A stretch of DNA of 64,000 nucleotides from Lactobacillus sp. W8174 (GTDB lineage: Bacteria; Bacillota; Bacilli; Lactobacillales; Lactobacillaceae), in NCBI RefSeq assembly GCF_016100975.1, contig NZ_JACFRN010000002.1:86656-150655 (forward strand), read 5' to 3'. The translations under genes and the position numbers were made by a program. Below, one piece after another: positions 43,284 to 51,027 of this stretch. The notes under the pieces are model-generated. The model was given only the letters and a program-made list of their open reading frames with translations, searched no databases and was not told the DNA's origin. Within the stretch, counting starts at the first letter, position 1, and every line of letters begins with the position of its first letter.

Positions 43284-43329
43284 ATTCAAGTATCTATTTT
43301 GTTCTTTTTTTTGCTTTAGTACAAGTAAA

Positions 43330-43776
43330 TTATGATAAAGAAGTTGAAATTTTACTGCGACGCTCTTCGTACCAGTTATTCCAGTCTTTATATGATGTCA
43401 TTTTTTCTGCATCAACACCATCTTTAGCAGCAATTTCGTCAATTATGCTTTGGAAATTCTGAGCATGATACTGCAAAACATGTTTAACCAATTCTTTGCG
43501 AGTGAATTTAATGTTATTAAGCAGATAGTGGTTGATGTCAACCATGTTGGAATTAGTATCATATAAGTTCATGATTTCCAAATCGCGTTGGTTAAACTGA
43601 GCAATGTAAAAGTCAGCGAAAACTTTAAGGTAATCGGGTTGCTCTTTAAACTCTTCTTCTGGCATCGTAGTCCATTCAGCGTCAGGCATCACAACCTTGA
43701 TTTCTTCTTCTTTATTCTTTTTTTCTTGTTCTTTTTCGTTATCTTTTTCTTTGCTATTATTTTCTTTTTCAGTCAA
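43330..43776 (-). CDS. Small acidic protein of unknown function with charged N-terminal tail
   Basis: The 148-aa protein begins with a low-complexity Glu/Lys/Asn stretch (residues 2-25, EKDNEKEQEKKNKEEE) and continues with a compact helical domain: MPDAEWTTMPEEEF, LKVFADFYIAQFNQRD, HAQNFQSIIDEIA. The likely start is TTG, because AGGAG lies exactly 8 nt before it; the only upstream ATG is 42 nt away with no site. No family recognised. Confidence 0.6.
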   Translation of the reverse strand: MTEKENNSKEKDNEKEQEKKNKEEEIKVVMPDAEWTTMPEEEFKEQPDYLKVFADFYIAQFNQRDLEIMNLYDTNSNMVDINHYLLNNIKFTRKELVKHVLQYHAQNFQSIIDEIAAKDGVDAEKMTSYKDWNNWYEERRSKISTSLS

Positions 43777-43954
43777 AGCAGACACTCCTTTAATAAAAAT
43801 AGGAAACGTGAAAGTCAATAGTCATTTTACAGAGTTTAGGCTATAAAAGCAACTATTGAAGCAATTTAACCTCTTATATATGGTAGTTTTTAATTATATT
43901 AATAAAATTATAGCATTTTGCGCAACTGCAATAAAATAGATAAACCGGCTAAAT

Positions 43955-43987
43955 AAAAACCGTCCCATGTAGTAATCGGGACGGTTC
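43955..43987 (-). terminator. Terminator of the membrane-anchored TPR-like gene
   Basis: AACCGTCCC / GGGACGGTT pair on the minus strand and are followed by TTTTA. Confidence 0.8.
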
Positions 43988-44017
43988 AGTATATTGAGTT
44001 TAGCTTATTACTGTTTG

Positions 44018-44881
44018 TTACGGTTTAAGATAGTTTTGAATATCTTGCTTGGTAATTTTGCTTGGCTTAGTTCGACCAGACTTTCTGTAAAGATCGATCA
44101 AATCTTGCGGGCTCCAAGACATTGAATCATAGCCAAACTTGCCTACACGTTTACGTAGTTGTGCTATTTGCTTATTAGTAACTGTTTTACCATGTACCTT
44201 GTGGTTGCCCATAGAACCTTCACCGGTTTTACCGGCATTGCCAGTATCTGGTCCTTTGCCTGAAATTGAATTGTAGCTTTGACTTGAAGAACCATTATTA
44301 TTTTCTTTAGCAGCTTTTTGATTATTTGCTAATCCGTTTTCGGCCTTCTTCTTGTACTGACTGTAATATTGTTCATCAATATAAGGCAGATCCAGCACTT
44401 TTTGGTATTGGTCAGCTGCTTTAAGATATTGCTTAGCTAATTCTGCTTGGGATGCAGCGAGGAAGATTGGTTGAATTTCATGTTCATAATTATCCTGAAC
44501 ATCTTCGATAGTAGTCTTTAATTTTTTACCTTGTTTTACTAGGACTGCATAGCCGTTTTTTCTTTGAATTACATTGGCAGTTTCATTTAACGCATCATTA
44601 TATTTGCCTTTTTTAGTTGCGCTAATTGCGGAAGCCATATTGTCCGACTGGTTTTTATAAGCTTTAGCCTGGTCAGTTTTCTTGATACTGAAAGCTTTGG
44701 CAAATGCAGAGCTTGCTTCTGAATAGTCCTTATCAGCAACCGCATTTTTACCAGTAGTCATTGCACTATTATAGGAAGCTTCAACTTTATCATTATTGGA
44801 TTTTTGTGTTGCATAAAAAATGCCACCACCAATAGCGATAATTACTACTGCTACAATCGTACCAATTGTCGTTTTTTTCAT
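44018..44881 (-). CDS. Membrane-anchored extracytoplasmic protein with tandem helical repeats
   Basis: The 287-aa protein has one N-terminal helix (residues 7-26, TIVAVVIIAIGGGIFYA) followed by helical, Ala/Lys-rich segments (residues 35-195) reminiscent of TPR or coiled-coil repeats. A disordered Ser/Asn/Gly linker (196-235) and a compact C-terminal domain (LRKRVGKFGYDSMSWSPQDLIDLYRKSG) complete it. GGAGGAT precedes the ATG. It may be a wall-space adaptor; function unknown. The C-terminal domain is the best handle for a homology search. Confidence 0.65.
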   Translation of the reverse strand: MKKTTIGTIVAVVIIAIGGGIFYATQKSNNDKVEASYNSAMTTGKNAVADKDYSEASSAFAKAFSIKKTDQAKAYKNQSDNMASAISATKKGKYNDALNETANVIQRKNGYAVLVKQGKKLKTTIEDVQDNYEHEIQPIFLAASQAELAKQYLKAADQYQKVLDLPYIDEQYYSQYKKKAENGLANNQKAAKENNNGSSSQSYNSISGKGPDTGNAGKTGEGSMGNHKVHGKTVTNKQIAQLRKRVGKFGYDSMSWSPQDLIDLYRKSGRTKPSKITKQDIQNYLKP

Positions 44882-45086
44882 AATAGGAATTTATCCTCCT
44901 TACTAATACTTAGTTTAATTATAGATGGTTTAAGCAGATTTGACTACTCAATGGTGTTTTTTCACCTTTACGTGACCATTTTTTAAGAAAAAATGTTACA
45001 TTTTGCCGCCCGTTTTCGTTAGTAATAGTGTAAGACATCTGGCGCGCGGGTTGATTACACTATTAAGAAAAGGAAGAAAAAATAAT

Positions 45087-45305
45087 ATGAATTTTGCATT
45101 ATTAGAACAATCAGTCCAATACACATTTTTAAATTCTAAATACAGCAAAGACGGTACTAAATCACGAATTCTAAAGAACGTTAAAGAGGGAGCAACAGCT
45201 GGCAGTTTGGCTAAAGTAGGTGCAGCTTTAGCACAATTGCAGGGTGATGATCTAGGTGCAGCGACTTTAATTCAAAGACAGGGTATTCCTATTGGTGATG
45301 AATAA
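45087..45305 (+). CDS. DUF1659-like small protein
   Basis: The 72-aa protein has the family shape of DUF1659: short beta-strand start, central SKDGTKSRILKNVKEGATAGSLAKVGAALAQLQGDD. The chosen ATG follows AAAAGGAAG; the longer frame includes a non-coding leader. It is followed 43 nt later by a DUF2922-like gene, its usual partner in lactobacilli and bacilli. Molecular role is unknown. Confidence 0.7.
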   Translation: MNFALLEQSVQYTFLNSKYSKDGTKSRILKNVKEGATAGSLAKVGAALAQLQGDDLGAATLIQRQGIPIGDE

Positions 45306-45348
45306 CAAAATTTCGCAACTAAAAATGATTAAGACAGGAGCAAATAAT

Positions 45349-45597
45349 ATGGTAACTAAGACCAAAACTTTACAATTAGTATTTTTAAACGGTGCAAACA
45401 AAAAGGTTAATTTGTCTTTACCGGATGCTGCCACAAATTTGGCAGGCACAGAGGTAAAGAATGCAATGGAAATAATAGCAAATGCAAAAGCATTTGCGCA
45501 AGAAGGGGTGGATCTGTATAAAACTCCACAATCTGCTTCATATGTTGAACGAACTGTTACTAGTTTGTTCGATAATACTCAGGGTCAGTCAATATAA
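45349..45597 (+). CDS. DUF2922-like small protein
   Basis: The 82-aa protein begins MVTKTKTLQLVFLNGANKKV and continues with LSLPDAATNLAGTEVKNAMEIIANAKAFAQEG, typical of DUF2922. The ATG was chosen because AGGAG lies 8 nt before it. It forms a bicistron with the DUF1659-like gene. Confidence 0.75.
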   Translation: MVTKTKTLQLVFLNGANKKVNLSLPDAATNLAGTEVKNAMEIIANAKAFAQEGVDLYKTPQSASYVERTVTSLFDNTQGQSI

Positions 45598-45678
45598 CCT
45601 GCAGTTTTTGGAGACGATTAAAGAAACGATAATTAAAATCAAACAGTTTTTTAGGCAAAAATAATCAGTACAGATAGG

Positions 45679-45712
45679 AAATCACGTCAAGGCAAGTTTG
45701 GCGTGATTTTTA
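45679..45712 (+). terminator. Terminator of the DUF1659/DUF2922 pair
   Basis: AAATCACG / CGTGATTT with an additional CAA / TTG pair enclosing the loop; a T tract follows. Confidence 0.75.
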
Positions 45713-45893
45713 CTTTATTCCGAATTATTTTGTTATTATTTTGTAAAATTTAATTGGAAATAAAATAACTTTTTTAGTGCAGAAAAACATTGAATGTATT
45801 GCTGTTAAGGGCTTTGTTAATTCTGGTAAAATTAAAAGTGGCTTGCAAAGCTGTAAGCGTTTATTACAAAAGTATGTTAAATAACTACATGTC

Positions 45894-45922
45894 TTGCAAT
45901 TTAAGCAAAAGGTAGGTACAAT
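45894..45922 (+). promoter_or_regulatory. Strong sigma-A promoter of the S-layer gene
   Basis: TTGCAA, a 17-nt spacer and TACAAT lie 195 nt upstream of the start codon, implying a leader of about 188 nt. The imperfect cre-like TGTAAGCGTTTATT at 45852 lies just upstream but has two mismatches. Confidence 0.7.
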
Positions 45923-45928
45923 AAGAAA

Positions 45929-46116
45929 TGTGGTAAGTAATAGCTATGCTTCAGGTTCGAAGCCTGTACGCATGCGCGTTCTTCAGCTCGAAAGCTACCT
46001 CATAAGAGTTATAAACTTATGAATTCGGCTTGAAGGGTGTTGTAACAATGTAGGCTCATTACGACTGAACCTATAGCCTATTACTATTTTGTATATACAC
46101 AAGGAGGAAAGACCAC
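45929..46116 (+). ncRNA. Structured untranslated leader of the S-layer mRNA
   Basis: The leader can fold into a closed multi-branch structure. AGTAATAG near 45945 pairs with CTATTACT near 46078; inside are hairpins CAGGTTCGAAGCCTG, CATAAG / CTTATG and GTTGTAA / TTACGAC, plus the self-complementary ACGCATGCGCGT. L. acidophilus slpA mRNA has a structured leader that increases expression and stability; this is a candidate counterpart. The last 12 nt before the ATG hold the AAGGAGGAAAG site and stay single-stranded. Confidence 0.65.
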
Positions 46117-47931
46117 ATGAAGAAAAATTTAAGAATTGTTAGTGCTGCTGCAGCTGCTTTATTAGCTGTTGCTCCAGTCGCTGCAACCGGCGTATCAACA
46201 GTATTTGCTGATACTAATGTTACTGTTGTTGGTGGAACCACTAATAATAGTTCTACTACAGCAGCTTTTAAGCTTAGTGTTACTAACCCATTGAGTTTGA
46301 CAGACGGTGATCCAGCATCTAAGTTAACTGTTTCATTAGCAAACCCAACATTACCAGCTGGCGCTGCTGTATCTACTTCATCAGCTAAGGTATTTACAAG
46401 TACACAATTGACTGGTGTTAATACAACAGATGGTACACCAGCATTTGCAGCTGGTGTTGATGACAGTAAGAACGCTAATAATCTTTCTGTTAAAGAAACT
46501 TATCGCGCTCTTGTATATGTAACTATTACTGGCTTAAAGGCTGAAACTGATTATACACTTAAGTCTGGCAATACTGAATATACCAGGAAGTCAGATAAAT
46601 CAGGTGTTATTTCTAATGCTCCTGTAGTAAGTGATACATTTAATCTTGCTAACACAGCCCTTACTGGTGCTCCTTATGTTAAGGACATAACTACTGGTAG
46701 AGCTGTAGATGCTGGATCTGTTGATGTTTCATCAAACAGCTACAGCGTTTTAGGAGTTACTCAAGCTATTGAGAATAAGTACACTCTTGGCGTTACTACT
46801 ACTAATGGTACTACACCAGCAACAGCTCACTTTACTGACGTAAAGAAGGACGTTCGTGACGCTCTTAAAGCTGTTGGTGTAACTACTAAGAATGATGCTA
46901 ACGAGAGCTTTGACAAACCTGCAGCTTCATTCCCAGTTACTTTACACTTCTATGCTACAAATGGTAAGACTGGCACTTTCTTGGTAACAGTAAATCCTAA
47001 CCCAACTGAGGGTGACGATTCATTCCCAGCAATGACACTTACTGACTACAACGGTAACAAATCATTTAATGGTACTAAGAACATTGATGTGCTTCCAGAC
47101 AGCGTTAAATTCAACTACGTTCCTGTTAACGGTACTGTAGACACTGATGCTATTGCTAAAGCATTTGCAACAACTGTAAGTTCTACTGACAAGACTCCAA
47201 TGACACCTACTGTTGATGTAAGTAAAGTTAACACTAAGGTTGCTGGTAAATACCCAGTTACTGTAAGTGCAACTAACGCTGAAGGTAAGACTACTAAGGC
47301 TGTATTCTACTTGACTGTTGGTGTAAAGGGTGCAGAATACAAGACTGTTCAATCTGATGGTGATGTTCCAGTTTACAAGATTGAAGGTAACACTGTAACT
47401 GATTCTAAGACTACTGTTAAGAATGGTGACATCATTGCTACATTTGGTGACCCAATCAAGGTTGGCGACAAGTCATACACTCGTGTTAACAGCTCAGATT
47501 CAAACCTTTACGTAGAAAGTAAATATGTTGATGGTTCATACCAACCAGCAGCTAAAGAAACTAAGAAGGTTATGCACAATGCATACATCTACGACAAGGA
47601 TCACAAGCGTGTTGGTACTAAGACATTAGCTGCTTACACTACAGTTGATGTATTTGGTAAAGCATCTAAACTTGCTGATGGTAGCTTAGTTTACAGAATT
47701 GGTGACAACCAATACGTAATGGCTGACAACATTGATGGTACTTCACGTACATTAAGCCACAACGCTTATGTATATAAGACCAGCAAGAAGCGTGCAAACA
47801 GAAAGGTATTGAAGGCTGGCTCACAAGTTACTACTTATGGTTCACCTTACACATTCAAGAATGGTAAGGCTTACTACAGAATTGGTGGACCTGCTAAGCA
47901 ATACGTTAAGGTTGCAAACTTTGCTAAATAA
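46117..47931 (+). CDS. S-layer protein with C-terminal SLAP domains
   Basis: The 604-aa secreted protein has a signal peptide (cleavage after VFA at about residue 32), a Thr/Val/Asn-rich self-assembly region (35-480) with high codon bias, and two C-terminal SLAP domains: KKVMHNAYIYDKDHKRVG and LSHNAYVYKTSKKRANRKVLKAG, ending YYRIGGPAKQYVKVANFAK. The strong promoter, structured leader and a perfect AAGGAGG suggest high expression. It probably forms or decorates the two-dimensional surface layer through non-covalent binding to wall polymers. Other major S-layer proteins could exist elsewhere in the genome. Confidence 0.85.
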   Translation: MKKNLRIVSAAAAALLAVAPVAATGVSTVFADTNVTVVGGTTNNSSTTAAFKLSVTNPLSLTDGDPASKLTVSLANPTLPAGAAVSTSSAKVFTSTQLTGVNTTDGTPAFAAGVDDSKNANNLSVKETYRALVYVTITGLKAETDYTLKSGNTEYTRKSDKSGVISNAPVVSDTFNLANTALTGAPYVKDITTGRAVDAGSVDVSSNSYSVLGVTQAIENKYTLGVTTTNGTTPATAHFTDVKKDVRDALKAVGVTTKNDANESFDKPAASFPVTLHFYATNGKTGTFLVTVNPNPTEGDDSFPAMTLTDYNGNKSFNGTKNIDVLPDSVKFNYVPVNGTVDTDAIAKAFATTVSSTDKTPMTPTVDVSKVNTKVAGKYPVTVSATNAEGKTTKAVFYLTVGVKGAEYKTVQSDGDVPVYKIEGNTVTDSKTTVKNGDIIATFGDPIKVGDKSYTRVNSSDSNLYVESKYVDGSYQPAAKETKKVMHNAYIYDKDHKRVGTKTLAAYTTVDVFGKASKLADGSLVYRIGDNQYVMADNIDGTSRTLSHNAYVYKTSKKRANRKVLKAGSQVTTYGSPYTFKNGKAYYRIGGPAKQYVKVANFAK

Positions 47932-47952
47932 TTAGTCTTATAGCTAATTTAG

Positions 47953-47986
47953 AAACAGGAGCGATTATATCGCTCTTGTTTTTTTG
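47953..47986 (+). terminator. Terminator of the S-layer gene
   Basis: The stem AACAGGAGCGAT / ATCGCTCTTGTT with a 3-nt loop and a T tract. Confidence 0.85.
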
Positions 47987-48011
47987 TGCTTTTTTACCTT
48001 TGATTGATCTA

Positions 48012-48025
48012 TGCAAGCGATAACA
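48012..48025 (+). promoter_or_regulatory. Candidate cre (CcpA) site at the ComK-like promoter
   Basis: TGCAAGCGATAACA matches the cre consensus TGWAANCGNTNWCA at all but one position. It overlaps the -35 region of a promoter whose -10 is TATAAT at 48033-48038, so CcpA binding here would repress. Confidence 0.45.
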
Positions 48026-48074
48026 TTTTCGATATAATAGTATTCGTCTACTTTAATTAAAGGAGAGGAATGAA

Positions 48075-48917
48075 TTGTCAAAAAAAGAAAGTGATATCTG
48101 GAACCTGCCTAGTGGGCATAAATATCGTTTTTGGTCGCAAAAGCTTTTACGTCAGAGAATTGGCATAGATCAGGAAATAGATAAATACTTGGTTGAAGAT
48201 GAATTTTATTGTGTAAATCCTGCAACTATTGCTTTATACCAGTTTCAGAAACAGCCACTTTTAGGCAAGTACAAAAGCGTAATTTTTGATTATAATTTGG
48301 GGATTGTTTTAAGCTGCCGTAGCACTCAAGCGCACCTAACGTCTTTTGCTCAGAATTGTCTATTGGCTGGGCTAGAATTTCAAAGGGAATTTTCGCGTAA
48401 GATTAATTTAGTTGGGCACAATGTGATTGCCACAGGTCGCCTAGCGTATTTTTCCTTGCGTAGCTACAATACTGGTAATATTGACTGGGTTGCTTTGCAT
48501 AATATGGCAAGTTTTGAGTCACTGCGAAATAATGTAACTGCTTTTAAATCTGTAACCACTAATCGCTTTAGCTATATTTTTACATATGATAACTGCAGTC
48601 GTCACATTCCCCGTAAAGTAAGTGATAGTTTATTTTTTAATCACGCACTTTACCTCCTGGGTACAGTACATTTAAAAAGTAATTTGGGCTGGCGGGTCAA
48701 AAGTTCTGTCGGAGATTCTCTCATTGACCAATCTTCTTACTTTCATCCCCACCAATCTCTGGAAGAAATATCATTAAAAAAGGTAATGGCCGAATTATTA
48801 GATAAAAAGCATGCGCGATATGGCAATTATTTGGCTGATTATTATGAATTACCATTAATTTCTGATGCTCACAAAACTGCCTATTCAAACAGTAAACGTC
48901 CCGATACTCTATTTTAA
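48075..48917 (+). CDS. ComK-like transcription regulator
   Basis: The 280-aa protein starts with TTG (AGGAGAGG 6 nt upstream; an overlapping ATG opens another, short frame). Residues 40-195 resemble ComK: EDEFYCVNPATIALYQF, the central cysteine region VLSCRSTQAHLTSFAQNCL, and the phrase YFSLRSYNTGNIDWVALHNM that aligns with the family core FPT.S....CGWI. It is longer than Bacillus ComK, with an extra C-terminal region. The next gene encodes a competence-type sigma factor, which supports a competence-related role. Identification is moderate; a search is needed. Confidence 0.45.
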   Translation: MSKKESDIWNLPSGHKYRFWSQKLLRQRIGIDQEIDKYLVEDEFYCVNPATIALYQFQKQPLLGKYKSVIFDYNLGIVLSCRSTQAHLTSFAQNCLLAGLEFQREFSRKINLVGHNVIATGRLAYFSLRSYNTGNIDWVALHNMASFESLRNNVTAFKSVTTNRFSYIFTYDNCSRHIPRKVSDSLFFNHALYLLGTVHLKSNLGWRVKSSVGDSLIDQSSYFHPHQSLEEISLKKVMAELLDKKHARYGNYLADYYELPLISDAHKTAYSNSKRPDTLF

Positions 48918-48918
48918 G

Positions 48919-48954
48919 AAAATGCACGATCTTTACGAAGTTCGTGTATTTTTT
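48919..48954 (+). terminator. Terminator of the ComK-like gene
   Basis: Imperfect hairpin TGCACGA / TCGTGTA with a long T tract. Confidence 0.6.
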
Positions 48955-49107
48955 TACTCTTTTTTTACCCGTAAATTTATTGCAACTATGATATATGAGA
49001 CAAGCCTGAAGAAAATGAAAGTAAAAGTTAAATACTTGTTAATCTAGCAGTTAAAAACTTAATATTGTGTTTTTTAATTTTTAAGCAATCTTGCTAATCT
49101 ATAAGAG

Positions 49108-49121
49108 CACAAGCGCTTGTG
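49108..49121. promoter_or_regulatory. Perfect 14-bp palindrome upstream of the sigma factor gene
   Basis: CACAAGCGCTTGTG lies 29 nt before the start codon, ahead of the ribosome site. Its AAGCGCTT core is cre-like but its ends are not, so it looks like an operator for another regulator, or a 5' hairpin. Confidence 0.5.
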
Positions 49122-49149
49122 ACATATTTGAAATAGAGGAATGTCACCA

Positions 49150-49641
49150 ATGAAGATTAGTAGAGAAGCATTTATAACTGCCTGGCACAATCAAAAATTA
49201 GTCAGAGGCGCACTGAGGTCCGCCCACGTCAGAATGGACTATACTAATTACGAAGACTTTTTGCAAGAGGGTATAATAATTTACGCAGAAATGTTGACGA
49301 GGTTAACAGGCAGAAAAAGAACTGAAGTTGATCGCCTTAGTTTTCGCAAAATTATCTGGCATACTTTGGACTTATTGCGTAAGCAAAAACGGATAACTGA
49401 GCAAGAAATTGTTTTTGATTCCGCAGAGCAGGTTGGCTTGCTCGCTAACTGGAATAATCATTTGGCACTTGAAAAAGAGCTAGCGCAAATGACGCAGATA
49501 GAACTTATGTTGTTTTTTGATCATTTGCTCGGTGGTCAAACAATCAGTGCTTTAGCTGAAAAGACAGGTATCAATCGAGTGCAGCTGCAAAGATTAAAAC
49601 GAGATCTTTTGTATCATTTACGGAAAGTCTTAGACAAATAA
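49150..49641 (+). CDS. Sigma-70-family factor, competence (ComX/SigH) type
   Basis: The 163-aa protein has a region 2 core YEDFLQEGIIIYAEMLTRL and a region 4 helix-turn-helix TISALAEKTGINRVQLQRLKRDLLYHLRKVL, without region 3: the small alternative sigma layout of ComX/SigH. I chose the second ATG because GAGGA lies 9 nt before it, whereas the first is only 2 nt away. It follows the ComK-like gene in the same direction with its own control region. Expected role: directing RNA polymerase to late competence (DNA-uptake) genes, none of which is in the window. Confidence 0.65.
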   Translation: MKISREAFITAWHNQKLVRGALRSAHVRMDYTNYEDFLQEGIIIYAEMLTRLTGRKRTEVDRLSFRKIIWHTLDLLRKQKRITEQEIVFDSAEQVGLLANWNNHLALEKELAQMTQIELMLFFDHLLGGQTISALAEKTGINRVQLQRLKRDLLYHLRKVLDK

Positions 49642-49651
49642 ATTACTATTT

Positions 49652-49681
49652 GTAATATTAAAATCAGCAATATTACTTTTT
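49652..49681 (+). terminator. Terminator of the sigma factor gene
   Basis: GTAATATT / AATATTAC with a 9-nt loop is followed by TTTTT. Confidence 0.8.
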
Positions 49682-49763
49682 GACTACAAATAAGCGGATT
49701 CTATTGTTAATACTTTAATTGCCCGATACAATAAAGATGTCGGTTAAGGAGGAAATTTTATTT

Positions 49764-50981
49764 ATGAAAAAAAGACTAATCACTGGCTTTTCAGCGGCTA
49801 TGCTTGGTGCATCGCTCTTGATGCCAGTTACCAACAACTTAATTGCCAATTCTCCAGCAAAAGCTGAGACAGTATCTGCAGCCAGCGCAGATGAAACAAC
49901 CTTTTTAAATACTGCTGTTAAGCAGGCACAAAAAGTTTCTAAAAAATATGGGTTATACCCTTCAGTTATGATTGCACAGGCAATTGTGGAATCTAACTGG
50001 GGCAAATCCGGTCTGGCTGTTAATGCCAATAATTTATTCGGAATGAAGGCTGATGACAGCTGGCAAGGAGCAACCTATTCTTCTAAAACACGTGAAGAAG
50101 ACAAAAATGGCAAGAGCTACTACGTGACAGCGAAGTTTAGGAAATACAATACTTATCAGGATTCATTTGATGATAATGGTCAAAAACTTCGCTTAGGTGT
50201 TACTTGGCAGCCAGAACGCTACAAAGGAGCATGGCTTGAAAATGCTGCTTCTTATGCAGATGCCACCAAGGCTTTAACTGGTACATACGCTACCGCCAAT
50301 AATTACAACACTATTTTAAACACTAGGATAACAACTTCGAACTTAACGCAATACGATCCTAAGATTTCGAACACTAGTAAATCCTATGTTGTTAAAAAAG
50401 CAGGTGCCACTTATGCTTGGCCAACTGACCACTCAGTATCTGCCAAAACCGATTCAGTTGCTAAAGGTGATGCAGTTACTGTAACTAAGACTATTACTTT
50501 TTATAATGGCAAAAAGCGCTTGTATATTGCCGGTAAAGGCTGGGTTAACGATACTATTTTAAACATGGGCAGTGCTCTTCCACCGGCTTCTCAGGCTCCA
50601 AAGGGTGAGAAAAAAGTTAACAAGACCTTGATGCATAACGCTTATATTTACAATTCTAAAGGCAAACGCGTAAAAAAGGCCAAGGCAATTAAAGTAGGCA
50701 ATACCGGCAAGGTGATTGCTACCTACGGCACTAAAACTATTAAGGGTAAAAAATATTATCGCATTGGTGAAAATCAATACATTGCCAGTGGCAATATCGA
50801 CGGCACAATGAGACTGATCAAGAAAAATGCTTTTGTTTACAACGATTATGGCAATCGTGACAATAAAAAGGTGTTAAAGAAGGGTCAATCTGTCGCAACC
50901 TACGGTGGAGCAGTTTCAATATATGGACTTAAGTATTATCGGGTAGGTATTCACCAGTATGTTAAGAAAGGCAATTTCTAG
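49764..50981 (+). CDS. SLAP-anchored N-acetylglucosaminidase (wall hydrolase)
   Basis: The 405-aa secreted protein has a signal peptide (cleavage about AKA-ET, residue 34), a glucosaminidase domain of family GH73 (about residues 50-195) with catalytic Glu76 in AQAIVESNWGKSGLA, and the phrase NANNLFGMKADDSWQG. An SH3-like stretch follows, then two SLAP domains (KTLMHNAYIYNSKGKRVKKA and IKKNAFVYNDYGNRDNKKV). It cuts glycan strands during growth or separation. AAGGAGG lies 11 nt upstream of the ATG; a longer frame start has no site. The amidase gene follows 46 nt downstream. Confidence 0.9.
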   Translation: MKKRLITGFSAAMLGASLLMPVTNNLIANSPAKAETVSAASADETTFLNTAVKQAQKVSKKYGLYPSVMIAQAIVESNWGKSGLAVNANNLFGMKADDSWQGATYSSKTREEDKNGKSYYVTAKFRKYNTYQDSFDDNGQKLRLGVTWQPERYKGAWLENAASYADATKALTGTYATANNYNTILNTRITTSNLTQYDPKISNTSKSYVVKKAGATYAWPTDHSVSAKTDSVAKGDAVTVTKTITFYNGKKRLYIAGKGWVNDTILNMGSALPPASQAPKGEKKVNKTLMHNAYIYNSKGKRVKKAKAIKVGNTGKVIATYGTKTIKGKKYYRIGENQYIASGNIDGTMRLIKKNAFVYNDYGNRDNKKVLKKGQSVATYGGAVSIYGLKYYRVGIHQYVKKGNF

Positions 50982-51027
50982 ACAAAGTTAAATTATAACA
51001 AGCAAAAATAAGGAATGAAAAAATTAG

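Noticed and set aside
45598..45664. Short frame ending ...TIIKIKQFFRQK after the DUF2922 gene
   Set aside because: No ATG/GTG with a ribosome site; about 18 codons from a TTG; likely chance.
49108..49121. Full cre site at the sigma gene
   Set aside because: Only the AAGCGCTT core fits; the outer TG and CA of the consensus are replaced by CA and TG.
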